Source: Amnibacterium endophyticum (GTDB lineage: Bacteria > Actinomycetota > Actinomycetes > Actinomycetales > Microbacteriaceae). Taken from it: a stretch of 64,000 nucleotides of DNA. The position numbers and the translations under genes were made by a program. Where the stretch lies: positions 38,129 to 102,128 of the forward strand of contig NZ_JBHUEA010000011.1 in NCBI RefSeq assembly GCF_042680685.1, given 5' to 3'. Below are positions 41,306 to 50,631 of this stretch, in pieces (the first letter of the stretch is position 1; the number at the start of each line of letters is the position of its first letter). The notes under the pieces are model-generated. The model did not search any database. It was not told the DNA's origin and saw nothing but the letters and a program-made list of their open reading frames with translations.

Positions 41306-43525
41306 CTACTCGACCGCGAACTCTGCGTGGGCCTCCGCCGTCGCGTCGGCGCCGACCCAGACGTCGAAGCCGGATGCCTCGAGCACCCAGCCCTGCTCCG
41401 CGGCGCTCCAGTAGCGGCGCTCGTCCGGGCCGATCTCGAAGCGCACCGGGGCGCTGCCGCCCGCCGGGACCTCGAGCCGCTGGAACCCCTTCAGCAGCTT
41501 GAGCGGTCGCGCCGCGGCGCCGTGGCGCTGGTGCAGGTACAGCTGGGCCACCTCGACCCCGTCGCGGTCACCGGTGTTGGTGATCGTCGCCGTGACGGTG
41601 ACGACGTCCTCCCTGCCGACGCTCGCGGAGGAGACCGCGACGTCCGAGTAGGCGAAGGACGTGTACGTGAGCCCGTGACCGAACGGGAGCAGCGGGGTGC
41701 TCTCCTCGTCCCAGTACCGCTTCCCCTGGTTCTGCGGCTCGAACGAGCGGGTGTGCGAGTAGATCATCGGCACCTGCCCGACGTGCCGCGGCCACGAGAA
41801 CGGCAGGCGGCCGGTGGGCGCGGCGGCGCCGAGCAGCAGGTCCGCGACGGCCTCGCCGCCGCGCGTGCCCGGGTACCAGATCTGCACGATGGCGGGCACG
41901 TGCTCGACCGCCCAGCGCAGGTCGAGCGGCCGGCCGCTCGTCACGAGCAGCACCACGGGCGTGCCGGTCGCCGCGACCGCCTGCAGCAGCTCCAGCTGGC
42001 GTCCCGGCAGCTCGAGCGTGGAGCGGGAGGCGTTCTCGCCGACCTGGTTCTGCCACTCCCCCACGACCATCACCGCGACGTCGGCCGCCGCCGCCGCGTC
42101 GACGGCGCGCTGGAACTCGGCGTCCGCGTCCCAGCCCTCCGGGTCCGCGGGCACGTTGTTCGGGAACATGTCGAAGATGGAGGGGAAGGCGCGCGGCACC
42201 GTGCCGTAGCCCGGCGCGAACGAGACGTCCGAGGCCGCCTTCCGCAGGCCGTCGAGCACCGTGACCGTCTCGTCGAGGTCGTAGGCGAAGATCCAGGGCC
42301 CGAGGGTGTCGCGCTTCGAGTCGGCGAGCGCGCCGATGACCGCGATCGAGCGGTCCGGGGCGAGCGGCAGCAGCGCGTCGTCGTTCTTCAGGAGCACGGC
42401 GGATCGCCGGGCCGCGTCGCGGGCCGTCTCCCGGTGCTGCGGGTCCGTGAGCACCTGCTGCGCGCGCTCCTCGTCCACGTAGGGCTCGCCGTCGAGCAGG
42501 CCCATCGCGGCCTTCGCGGTGAGCACGCGGCGCACGGCGTCGTCGAGCGCCGCCTCCGACACCCGGCCCGCCCGCACGGCGTCGGCGAGGCGCGCGTAGG
42601 CGGGCCCCGTGATCGCCATCTCCATGTCGAGTCCGGCCGCAAGTGCCCGCGCCGCCGCGTCCTCCTCGTCCGCCGCGAAGTGGTGGGTCGCGAGGCTCAG
42701 CACCGCGTTCGCGTCGCTGACCGTGAAGCCGTCGAAGCCCCAGGCACCGCGCAGCACGTGCTCGAGCAGCCAGCGGTTGCCCGTCGCGGGCACGCCGTTC
42801 AGCGGCATGTACGCGGTCATGATGTTGCCGGCGCCCGCCTCGACGGCCGCGCGGAACGGCTCCAGGTAGACGTTCCAGAGCTGCTGGTCGGACAGGTCGA
42901 CCTCGTCGTAGTCGCGGCCGCCGAGGCTGGCGCCGTAGCCGGCGAAGTGCTTGGGGCCGGCGATGATCCGGTCCTGCTGGCCGATCGCCTCGCCCTGGAA
43001 GCCGCGCACCTGGGCGGCGGCCACGGCGGCGCCGAGATAGGGGTCCTCCCCCGCGCCCTCGACGATCCGGCCCCAGCGCGGGTCGCGGGCGATGTCGACG
43101 TTCGGCGCGAAGGCCCAGTGGATGCCGACCGCGCGCGCCTCCCGCGCCGCCACCGCCTGCCCGGCCTCGATCGCGGCCGGGTCCCAGGTCGCCGCCATGG
43201 CGATCGGGACGGGCAGCACGGTGCGGAGGCCGTGGATCACGTCGAAGCCGAACAGCGCCGGGATGCCGAGGCGGTTCCCCTCCACCGCGAGGCGCTGCAG
43301 CCGGTTGATCTCGCCCGGGTCGGTCTGGAACAGCAGGGACCCGACGCCGCTCGCACCGAGCGCCGCCTCGACCTCCGCCGGCTGGTCGGCCGCGGCGTTC
43401 GACGCGGGCGACTCCTGGTCGCTGCGGTTGAAGTAGAAGTACTGGGTCAGCTGACCCGCCTTCTCCTCGAGGGTCAGCTGCGCGAGCAGGTCCTCGACGC
43501 GCTCGATGGGGGTGCGGTCCGCCAC
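41306..43525 (-). CDS. GH3 family beta-glucosidase/beta-xylosidase (BglX type)
   Basis: A 739-residue glycoside hydrolase: LTLEEKAGQLTQYFY, IPALFGFDVIHGLRTVLPVPI, DPRWGRIVEGAGEDPYL, KHFAGYG and nucleophile Asp271 in GFTVSDANA, then a C-terminal fibronectin-III-like domain. The motif set is that of BglX, distinct from the GH3 at 11872. No signal peptide, whereas E. coli BglX is periplasmic, so it is likely cytoplasmic. GTG at 43525 follows AAGGAGA at good spacing; TAGGCT (complement of 43553-43558) fits a -10. Single-gene unit ended by the hairpin at 41263. Confidence 0.9.
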   Translation of the reverse strand: MADRTPIERVEDLLAQLTLEEKAGQLTQYFYFNRSDQESPASNAAADQPAEVEAALGASGVGSLLFQTDPGEINRLQRLAVEGNRLGIPALFGFDVIHGLRTVLPVPIAMAATWDPAAIEAGQAVAAREARAVGIHWAFAPNVDIARDPRWGRIVEGAGEDPYLGAAVAAAQVRGFQGEAIGQQDRIIAGPKHFAGYGASLGGRDYDEVDLSDQQLWNVYLEPFRAAVEAGAGNIMTAYMPLNGVPATGNRWLLEHVLRGAWGFDGFTVSDANAVLSLATHHFAADEEDAAARALAAGLDMEMAITGPAYARLADAVRAGRVSEAALDDAVRRVLTAKAAMGLLDGEPYVDEERAQQVLTDPQHRETARDAARRSAVLLKNDDALLPLAPDRSIAVIGALADSKRDTLGPWIFAYDLDETVTVLDGLRKAASDVSFAPGYGTVPRAFPSIFDMFPNNVPADPEGWDADAEFQRAVDAAAAADVAVMVVGEWQNQVGENASRSTLELPGRQLELLQAVAATGTPVVLLVTSGRPLDLRWAVEHVPAIVQIWYPGTRGGEAVADLLLGAAAPTGRLPFSWPRHVGQVPMIYSHTRSFEPQNQGKRYWDEESTPLLPFGHGLTYTSFAYSDVAVSSASVGREDVVTVTATITNTGDRDGVEVAQLYLHQRHGAAARPLKLLKGFQRLEVPAGGSAPVRFEIGPDERRYWSAAEQGWVLEASGFDVWVGADATAEAHAEFAVE

Positions 43526-43645
43526 GGGTTCTCCTTCGATCCGGTGCGCACCAGCCTAGGGAGCCCGCGCCGCTCGCCGCCGGGAGCGCCGTCTGGCCGG
43601 AGGCCGCAGCGGCAGACAGAGCCGGGAGCCCCTCCGGTGTACCGC

Positions 43646-43870
43646 TCAGCCCTCCAACCGCGATGCCGACGAGCCGGCTCGCGCCTCCAATGCCGCTGCA
43701 ACGCCCTCGAACTCCGCCAGGGTCGCTGTCAGGTCCTCCAGGATCGCCCGCGCAATGCCCTCGGGAGCGCGAAGGTTTCCTCAGTTGTCCAACGACTCGT
43801 CGCGCAGCACGCCGGCGAAGGGCGCGCCCCTGGTCCGGGGCACATCTGGCGCGCCGAACGCAGGATTTTC
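43646..43870 (-). pseudogene. Remnant of an unknown gene with in-frame stop
   Basis: On the minus strand a protein-like frame reads DVPRTRGAPFAGVLRDESLDN, stops at TGA (43781-43783), then continues in the same frame for 44 codons as ...LRAPEGIARAILEDLTATLA... to a second stop at 43646. GC-rich third positions persist across the stop. It is probably debris of a longer gene. Family not recognised. The rest of the 43526-43894 gap contains only the GH3 promoter side and the promoter at 43881. Confidence 0.35.
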
Positions 43871-43880
43871 CTCGGATCTG

Positions 43881-43895
43881 TATAGCGTCCGGCTG
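43881..43895 (+). promoter_or_regulatory. -10 element for a leaderless exported-protein gene
   Basis: TATAGC (43881-43886) lies 8 nt before GTG at 43895, so transcription would start at or next to the start codon. No ribosome site is present, consistent with a leaderless mRNA. No clear -35. Confidence 0.5.
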
Positions 43896-45061
43896 TGCGC
43901 CCGCCCAGACGTCGTCGTGCCTTCGCTCTCCTTACTGGACTGACTGTCGCGGGCGGAAGTCTCCTGGCCTCCTCGACTGCGGCACAGGCCGAGACACGTA
44001 GCGGGGAGGTAACGGTCACGCTCCCCTCGTCGATAGTGATCGACGGCAGTCCGGTGCACGTGAAGGTGTCGAGTGCAACACTGACGGACTACTTCGACAA
44101 GGTGTACGTCACGCTTTACAACGGCGACGATCTGCAGGATTCAGAGAAGGTCTCGCCCAACCAGCAGTTCACTATGAGCACCCTGCTCATGAAGCCGGGC
44201 CTGATCGTCGGTCGCGCCGGTCTTGCCACCACCTACTGCAGCATTTACTCCAACGACCGCTGCAGCCTGGACAGCGACTTCAACTGGTACCAGTTCGTGT
44301 ACGGCCTCTCCTATCCCGACTCCGCGCCCGCGACCGCTAAGTACGGGTCGAAACTCTCGCTCTCTGCTGTGAACGACGGCACACGAACCACCTGGACCGC
44401 GACTGCGCAGCAGTACGGCGGGTACGGCTGGCAGCCCTGGAAGGCCGCCGCGGTCACCATCGGGCAAGCGCGCGTCCTGACGAACGACAAGGGTGTGGCG
44501 ACCTGGGTCGAGGCAACGTCTCAACTGCACTCCCTCACCGCCACAGCTGAGGAGAACTCCGAGGTGTGGGGCAGCACGAGTGCAGCGGCGCGACCGTCCG
44601 CCCCACCTGCCGCATCCGCACCCCGTCCGCCTGCCTCCAGCACACCCCCGACGAGATCGACGAAACCCCCTGTGCGGGTCTCATCCTCCGCCGCTACCGC
44701 GGGCAAGGCCCTCGCGAAGAAGGTGAAGAAGGTGCGAAAGGTCATCAAGCTCACGAAGCGCAACGACGCAAATCACCTGCTTGGGAAGAAGCACGGTTAC
44801 CTGTCCGCCGCGGTCCTGGTCGATCGACGTCTGCGCTGCAAAGGCGAACCGGGCGTCGACTGCGGCGCGACCGTTGAGAAGTTCGCCAGCGCCGCGAAGG
44901 CGAAGCAGCGGAAGCGATACATTCAGAGCGTCCTCCACCGCCTTCCTATCCTCGGGAAGGAACGTGACGTAGTCGAGGGCCGGTTCTTGCTGCGCGTGAG
45001 CGGCAAACTTCCCGCGAAGCGGGCGACGGCCTACGAAAAGGCATTTCGCGCCCTGCTCTGA
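43895..45061 (+). CDS. Exported protein of unknown function
   Basis: A 388-residue protein I do not recognise. Signal peptide with four arginines and cleavage after AQA (residue 32). Residues 33-225 look like a beta-rich secreted domain with two cysteines (TTYCSIY, DRCSLD). Then a Pro/Ser/Thr/Ala linker (about 232-270) and a strongly basic C-terminal domain (AKKVKKVRKVIKLTKR) with two more cysteines (RLRCKGEPGVDCG). The codon and base use is visibly less GC-biased than its neighbours, suggesting recent acquisition. Probably cell-surface or secreted; the basic tail could bind polyanionic wall polymers. Confidence 0.7.
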   Translation: MRPPRRRRAFALLTGLTVAGGSLLASSTAAQAETRSGEVTVTLPSSIVIDGSPVHVKVSSATLTDYFDKVYVTLYNGDDLQDSEKVSPNQQFTMSTLLMKPGLIVGRAGLATTYCSIYSNDRCSLDSDFNWYQFVYGLSYPDSAPATAKYGSKLSLSAVNDGTRTTWTATAQQYGGYGWQPWKAAAVTIGQARVLTNDKGVATWVEATSQLHSLTATAEENSEVWGSTSAAARPSAPPAASAPRPPASSTPPTRSTKPPVRVSSSAATAGKALAKKVKKVRKVIKLTKRNDANHLLGKKHGYLSAAVLVDRRLRCKGEPGVDCGATVEKFASAAKAKQRKRYIQSVLHRLPILGKERDVVEGRFLLRVSGKLPAKRATAYEKAFRALL

Positions 45062-45169
45062 CCCGTTGAGCGCGCCTCGAGCAGAGCAAGTCACTGAAGT
45101 CGATCTTGTTCGACGCCGACTTTGTCACTATTCATCGGCAGCGGCCGCCTCGTCGCGCACTCGCCCCTT

Positions 45170-45325
45170 ATGACGGTCGTCGCGGACGCGCTGCTGGAGT
45201 TCGAGGAGCGCGCAGCCCTATTGACGGTAGAGCCGACTCTGACCCGGGTCGCCGCCTCAGCCGGAATCGACCCGCAGGTCACGGAGGCGACGCGGGTGTA
45301 CGACGATGGCGGCCCCTGGTCCTGA
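45170..45325 (+). CDS. Possible 51-residue hypothetical or gene fragment
   Basis: A short frame with GC-ending codons: MTVVADALLEFEERAALL..., ending VYDDGGPWS. No ribosome site or family is evident, and it could be the 3' remnant of a longer gene since the frame stays open upstream to about 45122. The surrounding 45062-45391 gap, between the unknown exported protein and the convergent ThuA gene, shows nothing else I can support. Confidence 0.25.
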   Translation: MTVVADALLEFEERAALLTVEPTLTRVAASAGIDPQVTEATRVYDDGGPWS

Positions 45326-45391
45326 ACACGCGAAGCGCCGAGTCGGTCATCTTCCCTGTCGGCGGAACGCCGCGAGTACCGACCCGGGACC

Positions 45392-46123
45392 TCAGGGGGC
45401 GAACCAGCCGGTCGGCCTGTGCTCCGCGGTCAGGTCCTCGCGCGGCAGGCGGGGCGCCGCCCAGCGGATGCCGTTCGCGAGCACCTGCAGGATCTCGGCC
45501 TGGTGGTACACCGGGTACTCCTGGTCGCCGGGCGAGAAGTAGAAGATCCGCCCGAGCCCGCGCGTGTAGGTGACGCCGGAGCGGAACACCTCGCCGCCCG
45601 TGAAGGACGACACGAAGACGAGCTCGTCGGGCACGGGGATGTCGAACGGCTCCCCGTACATCTCCTGCCGCGGGATCACGATCGGGTTCGGGATCCCCGC
45701 CGCGATCGGGTGCGTCCGCTCGATCGTCCAGACCAGCTCGCGCTCACCCTCGCTGCGCCAGAGCAGCGACGCGGTCGAGCCGGTGATGCGCGTGAAGATC
45801 TTCGAGTAGTGGCCGCTGTGCATCACCAGCAGCCCCATCCCGGCGAGCACCCGGCGGTGCACGCGCTCGACGACCTCGTCCGACACCTGGTCGTGGGCGA
45901 TGTGCCCCCACCAGAGCAGCACGTCGGTCTCGTCGAGGACCTGCTCGGTGAGCCCGTGCTCGTCGTCCTGCAGGACGGCGGTGCGGATCACGTCGCCGTC
46001 GTCCGCGAAGTGCGGGGCGAGCCCCTTCGCGATCTGCCCGTGGATGCCCTCCGGGTACAGCTCGCGGACGACGTCGTCGCCGCGGGTCTCGTGGACGTTC
46101 TCGTTCCAGACGGTGATCCTCAT
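45392..46123 (-). CDS. ThuA-like domain protein
   Basis: A 243-residue ThuA-family protein: RITVWNENVHE at the N-terminus, LLWWGHIAHDQV, LLVMHSGHYSKIF (conserved His-Ser-Gly-His), RRYxx-free central part and YTRGLGRIFYFSPGDQEYPVYH near the end, all family motifs. ATG overlaps the stop of the upstream Gfo/Idh/MocA gene (ATGA), the pairing normal for ThuA. Probably works with that dehydrogenase on disaccharides or keto sugars. Confidence 0.87.
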   Translation of the reverse strand: MRITVWNENVHETRGDDVVRELYPEGIHGQIAKGLAPHFADDGDVIRTAVLQDDEHGLTEQVLDETDVLLWWGHIAHDQVSDEVVERVHRRVLAGMGLLVMHSGHYSKIFTRITGSTASLLWRSEGERELVWTIERTHPIAAGIPNPIVIPRQEMYGEPFDIPVPDELVFVSSFTGGEVFRSGVTYTRGLGRIFYFSPGDQEYPVYHQAEILQVLANGIRWAAPRLPREDLTAEHRPTGWFAP

Positions 46124-47208
46124 GCGACCTCGACCTCCTGCTGCTGCTGCGCGGACGCGTAGACGGCGTCGAGCACCCGGCTGCGGTGCAGCGCGGAGTC
46201 GCCGTAGCTGTCGGCCCACGCACCGGACCGGATGGTGGCGAGGAACTCCTCGATCACCTTCAGGTGGTGGCCGGAGGGCACGTGCACCGTCGGCACCGTC
46301 GTGGCGGGGACGCCGTCGATGTCCGAGTAGATGCGGATCGTGTCGTCGGTCGCGTAGTCGCGGACGAACAGCCGTACGCCGCCGGCCGCGCCGAGCAGCT
46401 CGACGGCGATGTCCTCCTCGTCCGCGGAGTGGCTGGCCCACGACGTCTCGAGGTGGATGGAGCCGCCGGTGTCGAGGCGCAGCAGCGCGCTCGCGAAGTC
46501 CTCCACCTCGAAGGTGCGGGTGCCGCCCGTCGCGCCAGCCGCACGACCGCCGCGGCCCGCGCGCCCGAGCTCGCCGTACGTCACGGCGGAGACCCGCGTC
46601 ACCTTCGGCTCGTCCATGAGGAAGAGCGCGATGTCGAGCATGTGCGGGCCGAGGTCGATCATCGGGCCGCCGCCCGCCATCGCCTGGTTGGTGAACCAGG
46701 AGCCGAGCCCCGGGATGCCCTGGCGTCGTCGCCAGCTCGTGCGGGCGTGGTAGATCCGGCCGATGTCGTGCTCGTCGAGGTAGCGGCGGATGAACTGCAC
46801 GTCCGCGCGGCGCCGGTGGTTGAAGGCGACCTCGAGCACCCGGTCCGCCTTCCGCGCCGCGTCGACCATCGACTGGGCGAGGTCGCCGGTCGGCGCGAGC
46901 GGCTTCTCGCAGAACACGTGCTTGCCGCTCGACAGCGCCGCGATCGCGATGGGCGCGTGCAGGTGGTTCGGCACGCCGACGGAGACGACGTCGAGGTCGT
47001 CCCGGGCGACGAGGTCCTCCCAGTCGTGGTACCGGCCCTCGACCCCGCGGGTCTCGGCGAGATGCGTCAGGCGCTCGTCCTCCTGGCCGGCGAGGGCGAC
47101 GACCTCGACGCCGGGCAGGGACGAGAAGGCGTCGAGGGCGGTCGTCCCGGCGAAGCCGAGGCCGACGACGCCGACGCGGAGCGGCGTGGAGGCGGTCGTG
47201 TCAGACAT
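46120..47208 (-). CDS. Gfo/Idh/MocA family oxidoreductase
   Basis: A 362-residue NAD(P)-dependent dehydrogenase with RVGVVGLGFAGTTAL, FCEKPLAPTG and GGGPMIDLGPHMLDIALFL. ATG at 47208 (MSDTTAST) is preferred; an in-frame ATG at 47238 would add ten residues unlike the family. First gene of a two-gene operon with a ThuA gene. A LacI-like site lies just upstream. Confidence 0.88.
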   Translation of the reverse strand: MSDTTASTPLRVGVVGLGFAGTTALDAFSSLPGVEVVALAGQEDERLTHLAETRGVEGRYHDWEDLVARDDLDVVSVGVPNHLHAPIAIAALSSGKHVFCEKPLAPTGDLAQSMVDAARKADRVLEVAFNHRRRADVQFIRRYLDEHDIGRIYHARTSWRRRQGIPGLGSWFTNQAMAGGGPMIDLGPHMLDIALFLMDEPKVTRVSAVTYGELGRAGRGGRAAGATGGTRTFEVEDFASALLRLDTGGSIHLETSWASHSADEEDIAVELLGAAGGVRLFVRDYATDDTIRIYSDIDGVPATTVPTVHVPSGHHLKVIEEFLATIRSGAWADSYGDSALHRSRVLDAVYASAQQQQEVEVA

Positions 47209-47234
47209 CGCGCCCAGCCTGCCGGGTCGCGACT

Positions 47235-47247
47235 GCAAACGTTCTCA
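47235..47247 (-). promoter_or_regulatory. Weak LacI-type operator candidate
   Basis: GCAAACGTTCTC (47235-47246) has a central AACGTT palindrome and partial outer symmetry, about 27 nt upstream of the dehydrogenase start. It is one of the few A/T-richer spots here. Confidence 0.3.
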
Positions 47248-47266
47248 GCACGCGCCCAGCCGGCGG

Positions 47267-48106
47267 CTACCGGCTGAGTCGGCGGTAGCGGCGGGTGCAG
47301 AGGATCCCGAACAGCAGCGCGATCCCGATGGTCCACGCCGCCGACGCCGCGACGAGGCCGCCGGTGCTGCCGCTCGCGAGCAGCTGCTCGCGCTGCGCCG
47401 CCGTGACCGTGTCGCCGAAGATCAACGAACGGGCGGCGTTGATCACGGTGCTGACCGGCTGGTAGGTCGCGAAGCCCTGCAGCCACTCCGGCATCGTCAT
47501 CACGGGCACGAAGGCGGACGACGCGAAGGTCAGCGGGAACACGATCGGGAACGTGGCGGCGTTGACCGCCTCCGGGCTGCGGACCGACAGCCCGATCAGC
47601 GCGTAGCCGAGGCTGACGGCGAGCGCGAAGAGCAGCAGCAGCACGACGCTGAGCAGCAGGCCGCCGAACGACGCGGGCCGGAAGCCGACGATGAAGCCGG
47701 TGATCAGCAGGATGACGAGCCCGATCGCGTTGTTCAGCGTGTCCGCGAGCACCCGTCCGGTGAACACGGCGCTGCGGGCCATCGGGAGCGACCGGAGCCG
47801 GTCGACGAAGCCCTTCTGCAGGTCGTTCGCGAGCGCGAACCCGGTCGTGCCCGCGCTGAACAGCACCGTCTGCACGGCGATGCCCGGGATCAGGTAGTTC
47901 ACGTAGTTGACGCCCTGCAGCCCGCCGATCGCGCCGCCGAAGACGAAGCGGAACAGCAGCGTGAACATGATCGGCGACACCACGTTGAAGACGATCTGCT
48001 CGGGCTGGCGGACCAGACGCTTGATGTTCCGGCCCGCGATGGCGAGCGCGTCGCGGACCGCCCAGCCGAACCCGTCGCCGGAGCCGGTCGCCTGCTGCAC
48101 GGTCAT
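47267..48106 (-). CDS. ABC-2 type transporter permease (DrrB-like)
   Basis: A 279-residue membrane protein with an ABC-2 fold: amphipathic start GWAVRDALAIAGRNIKRLVRQP, then about six membrane segments, including VVSPIMFTLLFRFVFG and AVSLGYALIGLSVRSPEA. The motif FVDRLRSLPMAR is typical of daunorubicin-resistance-type permeases. ATG overlaps the ATPase gene stop. Exporter of a drug or lipid-like compound; substrate unknown. Confidence 0.88.
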   Translation of the reverse strand: MTVQQATGSGDGFGWAVRDALAIAGRNIKRLVRQPEQIVFNVVSPIMFTLLFRFVFGGAIGGLQGVNYVNYLIPGIAVQTVLFSAGTTGFALANDLQKGFVDRLRSLPMARSAVFTGRVLADTLNNAIGLVILLITGFIVGFRPASFGGLLLSVVLLLLFALAVSLGYALIGLSVRSPEAVNAATFPIVFPLTFASSAFVPVMTMPEWLQGFATYQPVSTVINAARSLIFGDTVTAAQREQLLASGSTGGLVAASAAWTIGIALLFGILCTRRYRRLSR

Positions 48107-49071
48107 CGGGCGGCCTCCTCGGGCTGCGTCTCCTCCGCGGCGTGCCCCGTCAGGGAGAGGAACACGTCGTCGAGGCTCGGCTCGCGCAGCTGCAGGCCGC
48201 GGGCCGTGATCCCGGCCGCGTCGAGCCGTCGGACGACGTCCGCGAGCACCGCGGTGCCGGCGCCGGCCGGCACGCGGACGAGGTCGCCCTCCGCGGTCGC
48301 CGCGCCGTCCCCCGCCCCGTCGAGCACGCGCACGAGCTCGGCCGCCTGGGCCGCGTCGGCCGCGCGGACCTCGACGAGCGTGGCACCGAGCCGGTCCTTC
48401 AGCTCGGCCGCCGTGCCCTCCGCGATGACGCGCCCGTGGTCGACCACCGAGATGCGGTCGGCGAGCCGGTCCGCCTCCTCGAGGTACTGGGTCGTGAGCA
48501 GCACCGTCGTCCCTTCGCGCACGAGCCCCTCGATGACGCCCCACAGGTCGACGCGGCTGCGGGGGTCGAGCCCCGTCGTCGGCTCGTCGAGGAAGAGCAC
48601 GGGAGGCCGGGCGACCAGCGCCGCGGCGAGGTCGAGGCGGCGCCGCATCCCGCCGGAGTAGGTCTTCGCCGGCCGCTTCGCCGCGTCGGCGAGCCCGAAG
48701 CGGTCGAGCAGCTCGCGGGCGCGGGCGCGGGCGTCGGCCGTCGGGAGGTGGTTCAGCCGCCCGACGAGCACGAGGTTCTCGAAGCCGGTCAGCATCTCGT
48801 CGACCGCCGCGTACTGCCCGGCGAGCCCGATCGCGCGGCGAGCGGCGGCGGGGTCCCGGACCACGTCGACGCCCGCGACGACCGCGCGGCCGCTGTCGGG
48901 GCGCAGCAGGGTCGTCAGCACGTTGACGGTCGTCGTCTTGCCCGCGCCGTTCGGGCCGAGCAGCCCGAGCACCGTGCCGGGCTCGACCGAGAGCGAGACG
49001 CCGTCGAGCGCGCGCACGTCGCGCCCGAAGACCTTCACGAGGTCCTCGGCGACCACCACCGGTCCGCTCAC
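48103..49071 (-). CDS. ABC transporter ATP-binding protein (DrrA-like)
   Basis: A 322-residue ATPase: Walker A GPNGAGKTTT, Q-loop GLAGQYAAVDEML, signature YSGGMRRRLDLA, Walker B VLFLDEPTTGLDP, and a C-terminal regulatory domain ending in PSLDDVFLSLTG, diagnostic of the DrrA/DRA family. GTG at 49071 with GGAGGAG upstream. Works with the permease that follows. It is not the missing ATPase of the sugar importers, which belongs to a different (MalK/MsiK) family. Confidence 0.92.
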   Translation of the reverse strand: MSGPVVVAEDLVKVFGRDVRALDGVSLSVEPGTVLGLLGPNGAGKTTTVNVLTTLLRPDSGRAVVAGVDVVRDPAAARRAIGLAGQYAAVDEMLTGFENLVLVGRLNHLPTADARARARELLDRFGLADAAKRPAKTYSGGMRRRLDLAAALVARPPVLFLDEPTTGLDPRSRVDLWGVIEGLVREGTTVLLTTQYLEEADRLADRISVVDHGRVIAEGTAAELKDRLGATLVEVRAADAAQAAELVRVLDGAGDGAATAEGDLVRVPAGAGTAVLADVVRRLDAAGITARGLQLREPSLDDVFLSLTGHAAEETQPEEAAR

Positions 49072-49209
49072 GCGCGCTCCTCCCGCTGCTGGGTCCACTG
49101 TCCCGCGTCCTGAGCGCCGCCTGCAAGTGCGGCGCGAACCGCTCGAGTCCTCGCACGGACCACGGCGGACGCGCACCCCTGGTGCCGGTGCGGCGCCTAC
49201 CGTGCCCCG

Positions 49210-50613
49210 GTGCGCGTCTCTCGGCCCCTTCTCATCACGACCGCGGCGGCGGCCCTGCTCGCCCTCACCGGCTGCAGCGCGGGCGCTCCCGCCGCACCGA
49301 GGTCCGCGTCGCCCTCCCCCGGCGCGTCTTACGACGCGACCGCCTCGTCGACCTGGCCCGGCTACCACGCCGACGACGCCCGCAGCGGAGCCGTCGGAGG
49401 CAGCGTCCGCCACGTCGCCGCGGCCTGGCAGCGGGACCTCGGCGCGGCGGTCTACGGCCAGCCGGTGGTCGCGGACGGGCTCGTCGTCGTGGGCACGGAG
49501 GCCGACCGGGTCGTGGCGCTCGACGAGCGCACCGGCGCCGTGCGCTGGAGCGCGTCCGTCGGGCGGCCGGTCACCGACGTGCAGCGGGTCGCGGGCTGCG
49601 GGAACGTCGACCCGCTCGGCATCACGAGCACGCCCGTGATCGACCCGGCCGCGCATCGCGTCTACGTCGTCGGCGAGGTGCTGTCGGGCGGCGGCGTGCA
49701 GCACCGGCTCGCCGGCTTCGACCTGCGGACCGGGCACCGCGTGCTCGACACGCGGGTCGACCCGCCGCTGCCCGCAGGCGAGCACCCGGCGCAGCTGCTG
49801 CAGCGCGCGGGGCTCGCGCTCGCGAACGGGCGGGTCTACGTCCCCTACGGCGGCAACTCGGGCGACTGCGGCAGCTACCACGGCTGGGTCGTCGGGGCGC
49901 GGACCGACGGGTCCTCGAGCCTCGAGTCGTTCGAGGTCGCGAGCGACGGCGAGGGCGGCGCGATCTGGATGTCCGGCGGCGCGCCCGCGGTCACGGCCGC
50001 GGGCGACCTGCTCGTGAGCACCGGCAACGCGAACCCCGACCCGCCGCAGGGCGGCCCGGACCCGAAGCGGTACACCGAGAGCGCGGTGCTGCTCTCCCCC
50101 GACCTGGAGCCGATCGCCTCGTTCAAGGACCGGACGGCCGGCGGCGACGAGGACCTGTCGACCGGAAACCCGGTGCTCGTGCCCGGCTCGCTCGTGCTGA
50201 CGGTCGGCAAGACCGACACCGCCTACCTGCTGCGGGCGAGCGACCTGCACGAGGTCGCGGCGATCCACGGCGTCTGCGGCAGCGACCCGGACGGCGGCCC
50301 GGCGGTCGACGCGGTGACGGGGCGGGTCTTCATCCCCTGCCGCGACGGCGGGATCCAGGAGGTCGACGTGGCCGGGCGCCGGCTCGGCCCGAAGCTGGAC
50401 GGTGCGAACAGCGCACCGATCCTCGTGGGCGGCACGCTCTGGGCCGCCGACTACGGCGCCGGGACCCTCACCGGCTACGACGCGACGACCGGCCGCACCC
50501 TGCAGACGGTGCGGCCGGGTGCCCTGCCGCACTTCGCGAGTCCGAGCAGCGCCGACGACCTCCTGCTCCTCGGCACGACGACGGGGGTGCGGGCCTTCCG
50601 CGCCTCGTCCTGA
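49210..50613 (+). CDS. PQQ-like beta-propeller lipoprotein
   Basis: A 467-residue exported lipoprotein: signal peptide with lipobox LTGC (residues 19-22), then repeated propeller blades such as VVADGLVVVGTEADRVVALD, DERTGAVRW and GYDATTGRTL that match PQQ-type repeats. Cysteine pairs (AGCGN, GDCGSY, GVCGSD, IPCRDG) may form disulfides. GTG at 49210 lies 7 nt after TACCGT (49198-49203), so it may be leaderless. No dehydrogenase domain is evident; surface binding or scaffolding is possible. Confidence 0.8.
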   Translation: MRVSRPLLITTAAAALLALTGCSAGAPAAPRSASPSPGASYDATASSTWPGYHADDARSGAVGGSVRHVAAAWQRDLGAAVYGQPVVADGLVVVGTEADRVVALDERTGAVRWSASVGRPVTDVQRVAGCGNVDPLGITSTPVIDPAAHRVYVVGEVLSGGGVQHRLAGFDLRTGHRVLDTRVDPPLPAGEHPAQLLQRAGLALANGRVYVPYGGNSGDCGSYHGWVVGARTDGSSSLESFEVASDGEGGAIWMSGGAPAVTAAGDLLVSTGNANPDPPQGGPDPKRYTESAVLLSPDLEPIASFKDRTAGGDEDLSTGNPVLVPGSLVLTVGKTDTAYLLRASDLHEVAAIHGVCGSDPDGGPAVDAVTGRVFIPCRDGGIQEVDVAGRRLGPKLDGANSAPILVGGTLWAADYGAGTLTGYDATTGRTLQTVRPGALPHFASPSSADDLLLLGTTTGVRAFRASS

Positions 50614-50631
50614 CCGGCGGCGCCGGTCAGG
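50609..50631. terminator. Hairpin containing both convergent stop codons
   Basis: 11-bp arms (50609-50619 and 50621-50631) around CCTGACCGG. The stop of the propeller gene (TGA 50611-50613) and the stop of the small leftward gene (50627-50629) lie in opposite arms. Confidence 0.6.

Noticed and set aside
43895..45061. A toxin or lantibiotic-type exported protein.
   Set aside because: No toxin fold, leader or immunity gene could be recognised; left as unknown.
48103..49071. ATPase as the missing energy subunit of the sugar importers.
   Set aside because: Its C-terminal domain and paired ABC-2 permease place it in the DrrAB exporter family, not MalK/MsiK.
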